Shown here one piece after another: positions 24,931 to 28,625 of a stretch of 28,625 nucleotides of DNA. Positions within the stretch are counted from its first letter, which is position 1, and the number at the start of each line of letters is the position of its first letter. The notes below the pieces were generated by a model, which worked only from the letters and a program-made list of their open reading frames with translations, ran no database searches and was not told the origin of the DNA. The position numbers and the translations under genes were made by a program. Source of the stretch: Chloroflexota bacterium (GTDB taxonomy: Bacteria; Chloroflexota; Dehalococcoidia; UBA1151; TMED-70); the NCBI GenBank assembly GCA_002719425.1, contig PBHA01000020.1:1-28625 (forward strand), read 5' to 3'.

Positions 24931-25611
24931 ATGAAAAATAATATTAAAAACTTAGAAAATATAATTGCAAAATTAAGGTCTGATGATGGATGCCCATGGG
25001 ATAGGGATTTGTCATTAGAAAAACTAGGAAAATTAACTATAGAAGAATCATACGAACTATTTGATGCAGTTGGAAAAGGGAAAAATAAAGACATAATTGA
25101 TGAACTAGCAGATTTGTTAACTCATCTTTTGTTTTATTTCCAGATAGGCGAAACTTCAGATAAATTTACTAAAAAAGATGTTTTTTTAAGAGCAAAAGAG
25201 AAACTTATTTCTAGACATCCTCATGTCTTTGATGAAGATAATAGAAAAGATTTCAAAACTGCTGAAGATGTAGAAAAAAACTGGTCAAAACTAAAATCTA
25301 ATGAATCTAATTTCTCAGATAATCTTAATTTTTCAGGTCCGTCAAGTGTAGTTATTGAAAGAATAATAAAAAAAATTATTGAATTTGATTTAGATTTAGA
25401 TATCGAAGATTATCAAAAAAATGATTTTTCCAGTAATGATTTATTTCTTATTTATTATACTTATCTAAATAAAGGATTGAGTCCAGATATAAAACTAAGG
25501 GAAAAAATTAATGATTTGAGAAAAAAAATTTCTGATAGAGAAAAAGAATTAAAAATTTCTTTTGAAGATTTTGATAAAAAAGAAATTATAAAAATTCTAT
25601 TTCAAAGCTAG
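24931..25611 (+). CDS. mazG: MazG-type nucleoside triphosphate pyrophosphohydrolase
   Basis: 226 residues. The N-terminal MazG domain is clear: LRSDDGCPWDRDLSLEKL (15-32), EESYELFDAV (38-47) and DELADLLTHLLF (57-68) give the E-x-x-E and E-x-x-D metal sites; RHPHVFDE and the NWSKLK segment follow. The enzyme hydrolyses NTPs to NMP and pyrophosphate, in house-cleaning or stress control. The C-terminal 100 residues are shorter and more diverged than the second domain of E. coli MazG, so this may be a one-domain member with a helical tail. Transcribed away from DUF1461 from a 24-base shared gap. Its stop lies 12 bases from the end of the broken selD on the other strand. Confidence 0.9.
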   Translation: MKNNIKNLENIIAKLRSDDGCPWDRDLSLEKLGKLTIEESYELFDAVGKGKNKDIIDELADLLTHLLFYFQIGETSDKFTKKDVFLRAKEKLISRHPHVFDEDNRKDFKTAEDVEKNWSKLKSNESNFSDNLNFSGPSSVVIERIIKKIIEFDLDLDIEDYQKNDFSSNDLFLIYYTYLNKGLSPDIKLREKINDLRKKISDREKELKISFEDFDKKEIIKILFQS

Positions 25612-25623
25612 TTTTTTCAACAG

Positions 25624-26007
25624 TTATTCCAATTTTACTGACCGACAAATTATTTCTTCAATTGATTTTTCCGGTATATTATCGGCAAAACAACATATAT
25701 TCAAAGCCAATGTTGGTTTAACTCCCATAGCATATACGTCTGAAATAGCATTAGCCGCTGCTACCTGTCCAAATAAAAATGCATCATCAACTACAGGAGC
25801 AAAAAAATCTGTTGTGAAAATTATTGCCTTGTCATCTGTGATTTTATAAACAACAATTTCATCTTTAGTTTTTTGATCCACTAAGATTTTATCTGATGAA
25901 ATAGATTTGTTTATCTGGGCCAGAACCCTGTCCAGTACTTCTATTGAAGCTTTACCAGCTCAACCACCACAGGTGGTAAAGTTTGTGAGTCTTATTTCTT
26001 TATCCAT
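25624..26007 (-). pseudogene. selD: Truncated selenophosphate synthetase with in-frame UGA (selenocysteine) codon
   Basis: From ATG 26005-26007 the frame reads 15 codons ending NFTTCGG, then TGA (25960-25962), then AGKASIEVLDRVL, and on to a stop at 25624. TCGG-U-AGK aligns with the CGGCAAK glycine-rich loop of SelD, so UGA sits at the catalytic Cys/Sec place. The following TTDFFAPVVDDAFLFGQVAAANAISDVYAMG is unmistakable SelD (31 residues; core AANAISDVYAMG). The family is about 345 residues, but only 127 codons remain. Near 25642-25652 the frame seems broken: in the next frame SKIGITV continues SelD similarity up to about 25619, and the rest (GGHS motif, C-terminal domain) is missing, replaced by convergent mazG. 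It makes selenophosphate for selenocysteine synthesis when intact. A decayed gene is most likely; assembly error is possible. Confidence 0.8.
25915..25935 (-). promoter_or_regulatory. Putative bacterial SECIS hairpin in selD
   Basis: In the selD mRNA, 24 bases after the UGA, CUGG pairs with CCAG and, inside, CAG pairs with CUG around an apical loop GGUU. One unpaired A on one side and GC on the other separate the two stems. A GU in the apical loop about 16-37 bases after the UGA is the known hallmark of bacterial SECIS elements bound by SelB; here the loop lies about 33 bases downstream. The fit is by eye, without a folding calculation. Confidence 0.6.
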
Positions 26008-26074
26008 TTAATGTTTTTTTTAATTAAAAGTTATAGAATTTATATTATTCAGTGAACAAATATTTAGGTAAATT

Positions 26075-27406
26075 ATGACAAAATATTCAGAATTTTCAGG
26101 GAATGAGATATTTCCTAACAAATCCCTTATCAACAGTAAAGGAAATATATCAATTGATAGTGTTGATCTAGAAGACTTAGCTAATGAGTATGGTACCCCT
26201 CTCTATGTTTATGATGAGAGTACAATTATTTCTACCATCAAAGATTTTCAAAACTCTTTTGGAGCAGAGCTAGATAATGCTGTTATTTCTTACTCAACCA
26301 AAGCTTTTTCTAATCCTTATTTGTTAAAAATCCTTAAAGAAAACGAGATGAGTATTGATGTGGTTACAGGAGGAGAACTTGCAGTTGCTAAACATATAAA
26401 CTTTCCTCCAAAGAGAATGAATTTTCATGGGAATAATAAATCTCCAGATGAACTTGAAGATGCGATAAATTATGGAATTGGTCATATTACAATTGATTCT
26501 TTTAATGAAATAGAAAACTTGAAAAATATCACATCAAAGTTAGGTGTTAATCAAGATGTTATGATTAGAGTTTCTCCATCAGTGGATCCTGACACACATT
26601 TATTAACAACTACAGGAATACTTGATTCTAAGTTTGGATTTTCCATTGAAACAGGAGATGCTGAAGAGGCTATAAAAAGATTAGTTCAAATTAAATCATT
26701 AAGTTTGATAGGGCTTCATTTTCACCTAGGCTCTCCGATTTTTGAATTAGAACCTTACTCTGAAGCAATAGAGTATGTATATGAGTTTGCTTCTGAAATG
26801 AGAGATAAATATGGGATTGATGTTAAGGAATTTAGTCCTGGTGGAGGTTTTGCAATTGGCTATTTATCAAAGAAGCAACCTCCTCCTATTTCAGATTATG
26901 CAAAAACAATAGGAGATGCAGTAAAAAAAGCCTGCGATGTTAATGATTTTGATATGCCAAAAGTTATTTTAGAACCAGGAAGGGCTTTAGTAGGTAGATC
27001 TGGTGTTAGTATTTATAAAGTTGGTTCTATAAAGGAAATTCCAGGTGTTAGAAATTATATTTCAGTTGATGGGGGTATGGGAGACAATATAAGACCCGCT
27101 CTTTATGGTTCCGAGTATTCAGTTTTTTCAGTTAATAAAATTACTGAAAATAATAATTTAATGAAAGCTACTATTTCGGGTAAATTTTGTGAGTCTGGAG
27201 ATTATTTAGCTAAAGATATTGATCTCCCAAATCCAACAATTGGAGATTTATTGGTACTACCTGCATCAGGTGCTTATAATTTAGCTATGGCAAGTAATTA
27301 TAATATGCAAATAAGACCTGCTGTAGTAATGATTAAAAATGGTTCTCATTTTCTTATAAGAAGAAGAGAGAGTTATGAAGATCTTCTTAGTACTTCAGTA
27401 TTATGA
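26075..27406 (+). CDS. lysA: Diaminopimelate decarboxylase
   Basis: 443 residues, fold-type III PLP enzyme. Lys76 in SYSTKAF forms the PLP aldimine (usual YAxKAN, here altered), HFHLGS is at 215-220, the phosphate-binding PGGGFAIGY at 255-263, EPGRALVG at 300-307, CESGDYLAKD at 372-381 with the catalytic Cys from the second subunit, and ASGAYNLAMASNYN at 397-410. It removes CO2 from meso-diaminopimelate to give lysine. AGGT five bases before the ATG is a weak ribosome-binding site. Its stop overlaps the holB start as ATGA. The 67-base gap to the divergent selD must hold its promoter. Confidence 0.95.
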   Translation: MTKYSEFSGNEIFPNKSLINSKGNISIDSVDLEDLANEYGTPLYVYDESTIISTIKDFQNSFGAELDNAVISYSTKAFSNPYLLKILKENEMSIDVVTGGELAVAKHINFPPKRMNFHGNNKSPDELEDAINYGIGHITIDSFNEIENLKNITSKLGVNQDVMIRVSPSVDPDTHLLTTTGILDSKFGFSIETGDAEEAIKRLVQIKSLSLIGLHFHLGSPIFELEPYSEAIEYVYEFASEMRDKYGIDVKEFSPGGGFAIGYLSKKQPPPISDYAKTIGDAVKKACDVNDFDMPKVILEPGRALVGRSGVSIYKVGSIKEIPGVRNYISVDGGMGDNIRPALYGSEYSVFSVNKITENNNLMKATISGKFCESGDYLAKDIDLPNPTIGDLLVLPASGAYNLAMASNYNMQIRPAVVMIKNGSHFLIRRRESYEDLLSTSVL

Positions 27407-28416
27407 CAATTATAAATGAAAAAGCTTATAAAATTTTAGAAAACTCAATTGTCAAAAATGCAGTTTCTCATTTTTATATTTTTCATGGACCAAAAAATGT
27501 AGGGAAAAAAAAACTTGCCTATATTTTTTCTAAATTATTATTATGTGATGATGAAAGTAATCCTAACTCTTCATGTGATTCATGTCCCAGTTGCAAAAAA
27601 ATTGATGAACAAAAGCACTTCGATATTTTACATGTAGATTCTAAGCTTGTAGTTGAGGGCTTAGATGAAAACAAATCAGATCAAATAAGATTACCTCATG
27701 TTGAAGAAATTAGTAGACAAGCTAATCTAGGCCCATTTATGAGTAAATATAAAATTTTTATTGTCGATGAAGCTGAAAAACTAAATAATGAAGCCTCAAA
27801 TGCTTTTTTGAAACTTTTGGAAGAACCACCAAGTTCAACAATTTTTTTGTTTTTGGTAAATGATTTGACTTCAGTTTATCCAACTATAATTTCTAGAGCC
27901 CAAAAAATTAATGTTTTAGAAATTGGAAAAGAAGATATGAAGAATTATATTTTAGAAAATTACGATCTAGATGATTTAAAAATAGATCAAATAATTAATT
28001 TTTCTCTGGGCAAAATAGAAGTTGCTGAAACTTTATCTTCGGATCCTTCTTTATTGGATAATTACTTTGAATCCTATGAAAGATTTTTTGAATTTTGTAA
28101 TAGTAATATAAGCACAAGAATGGAATTATCTCAAAAATTTTCTACAAGATTTAGAACGGATAGAAATGCTATTTATCAAGAGCTTAATCTTTGGATTGAT
28201 TTTTGCAACATCCTGATAAATAATAGTTATCAAAATGATCAAAATTCATTATTTAGCAATAACTTATTAGATTTATTTGAGGTGAAACAAATCAATTTAT
28301 TTATATTAGAAATAATAAAATCAATTAGCAACTTGAGAAGTAATGCTAATTCGAGATTAGTTTTTGATGTATTATCACTAAACTTACCATTTACTAAAGA
28401 GGAATCAGCTATATAA
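27403..28416 (+). CDS. holB: DNA polymerase III delta' subunit (clamp loader)
   Basis: 337 residues, AAA+ clamp-loader protein. It has a degenerate Walker A, GPKNVGKKK (29-37), four zinc-ligand cysteines (48, 58, 61, 64), Walker B VDEAEKLNNEASNAFLKLLEEP starting at 121, and SRAQ (164-167) in place of the usual SRC motif. The central KYKIFIVDEAE and LLEEPPSST are typical for both delta' and DnaX, but the short length and lack of a C-terminal tau region favour delta'. It is needed to load the sliding clamp. It is translated through an ATGA overlap with lysA and is followed immediately by cmk; such lysA-holB linkage is unusual but gives no functional hint. Confidence 0.88.
   Translation: MTIINEKAYKILENSIVKNAVSHFYIFHGPKNVGKKKLAYIFSKLLLCDDESNPNSSCDSCPSCKKIDEQKHFDILHVDSKLVVEGLDENKSDQIRLPHVEEISRQANLGPFMSKYKIFIVDEAEKLNNEASNAFLKLLEEPPSSTIFLFLVNDLTSVYPTIISRAQKINVLEIGKEDMKNYILENYDLDDLKIDQIINFSLGKIEVAETLSSDPSLLDNYFESYERFFEFCNSNISTRMELSQKFSTRFRTDRNAIYQELNLWIDFCNILINNSYQNDQNSLFSNNLLDLFEVKQINLFILEIIKSISNLRSNANSRLVFDVLSLNLPFTKEESAI

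Positions 28417-28625
<209 letters not shown>

Noticed and set aside
25624..25881. An 85-residue protein starting at 25881
   Set aside because: It is the internal part of the selD remnant; SelD similarity continues upstream through the UGA to the ATG at 26007.
25960..25962. Genome-wide reassignment of UGA to an amino acid
   Set aside because: TGA ends several intact genes here (for example at 2517, 3647, 6062 and 27404), so the code is standard.

Overview
The window is AT-rich (roughly 30% G+C by eye), tightly packed bacterial DNA. Many genes overlap by ATGA or abut within 1-15 bases, intergenic gaps are short, and many starts have weak or no Shine-Dalgarno sequence. TGA is an ordinary stop for several genes, so the genetic code is standard. 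The gene set (sugar-acid catabolism, a Cys-type sulfatase, DUF1800/DUF1501, Eis-like acetyltransferase, DUF1461, a Leu/Ile/Val-type binding lipoprotein) would fit a streamlined aquatic heterotroph, possibly an AT-rich Chloroflexota of the SAR202 kind. The taxon is inference only.

Bases 1-10351 are entirely on the minus strand and look like one long operon. Transcribed in order they are: a YjhG/YagF-type xylonate dehydratase, an Eis-like acetyltransferase, an HMA-MauE membrane protein, a 74-residue membrane protein, DUF1800, a six-repeat NHL propeller, DUF1501, a formylglycine sulfatase, a uronate-dehydrogenase-like SDR and, after a small gap, a solute-binding lipoprotein cut by the window edge. 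The enzymes suggest use of sulfated or oxidised sugars. The DUF1800-NHL-DUF1501 block has no known function.

Bases 10648-12011 hold three plus-strand genes of unknown role inside otherwise minus-strand DNA: a 78-residue protein, a 107-residue protein that resembles a free-standing DnaX C-terminal domain, and a 230-residue protein with an ADP-ribosyltransferase-like C-terminal half. Beyond them (12008-14121, minus) the sugar-acid theme resumes with an enolase-superfamily dehydratase and an RraA/HMG-aldolase-like protein, directly downstream of mfd (14135-17632).

Bases 17707-22235 are a plus-strand amino-acid operon proB-proA-thrB-lysC. Convergent to it is recF, whose reading frame extends well upstream of the first GTG but has no ATG, GTG or TTG before the Walker A motif, so it needs an AUA start or a one-base sequence correction. 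Then come a HAD phosphatase-like gene, a DUF1461 membrane protein, mazG, a broken selD, and a plus-strand run lysA-holB-cmk (cmk cut by the window end).

The most striking item is the selD remnant at 25624-26007 (minus). It carries an in-frame UGA exactly where the catalytic Cys/Sec of selenophosphate synthetase belongs, followed by a hairpin with a GU-containing apical loop like a bacterial SECIS. Only about 125 residues remain, and the gene stops just before the mazG stop codon.
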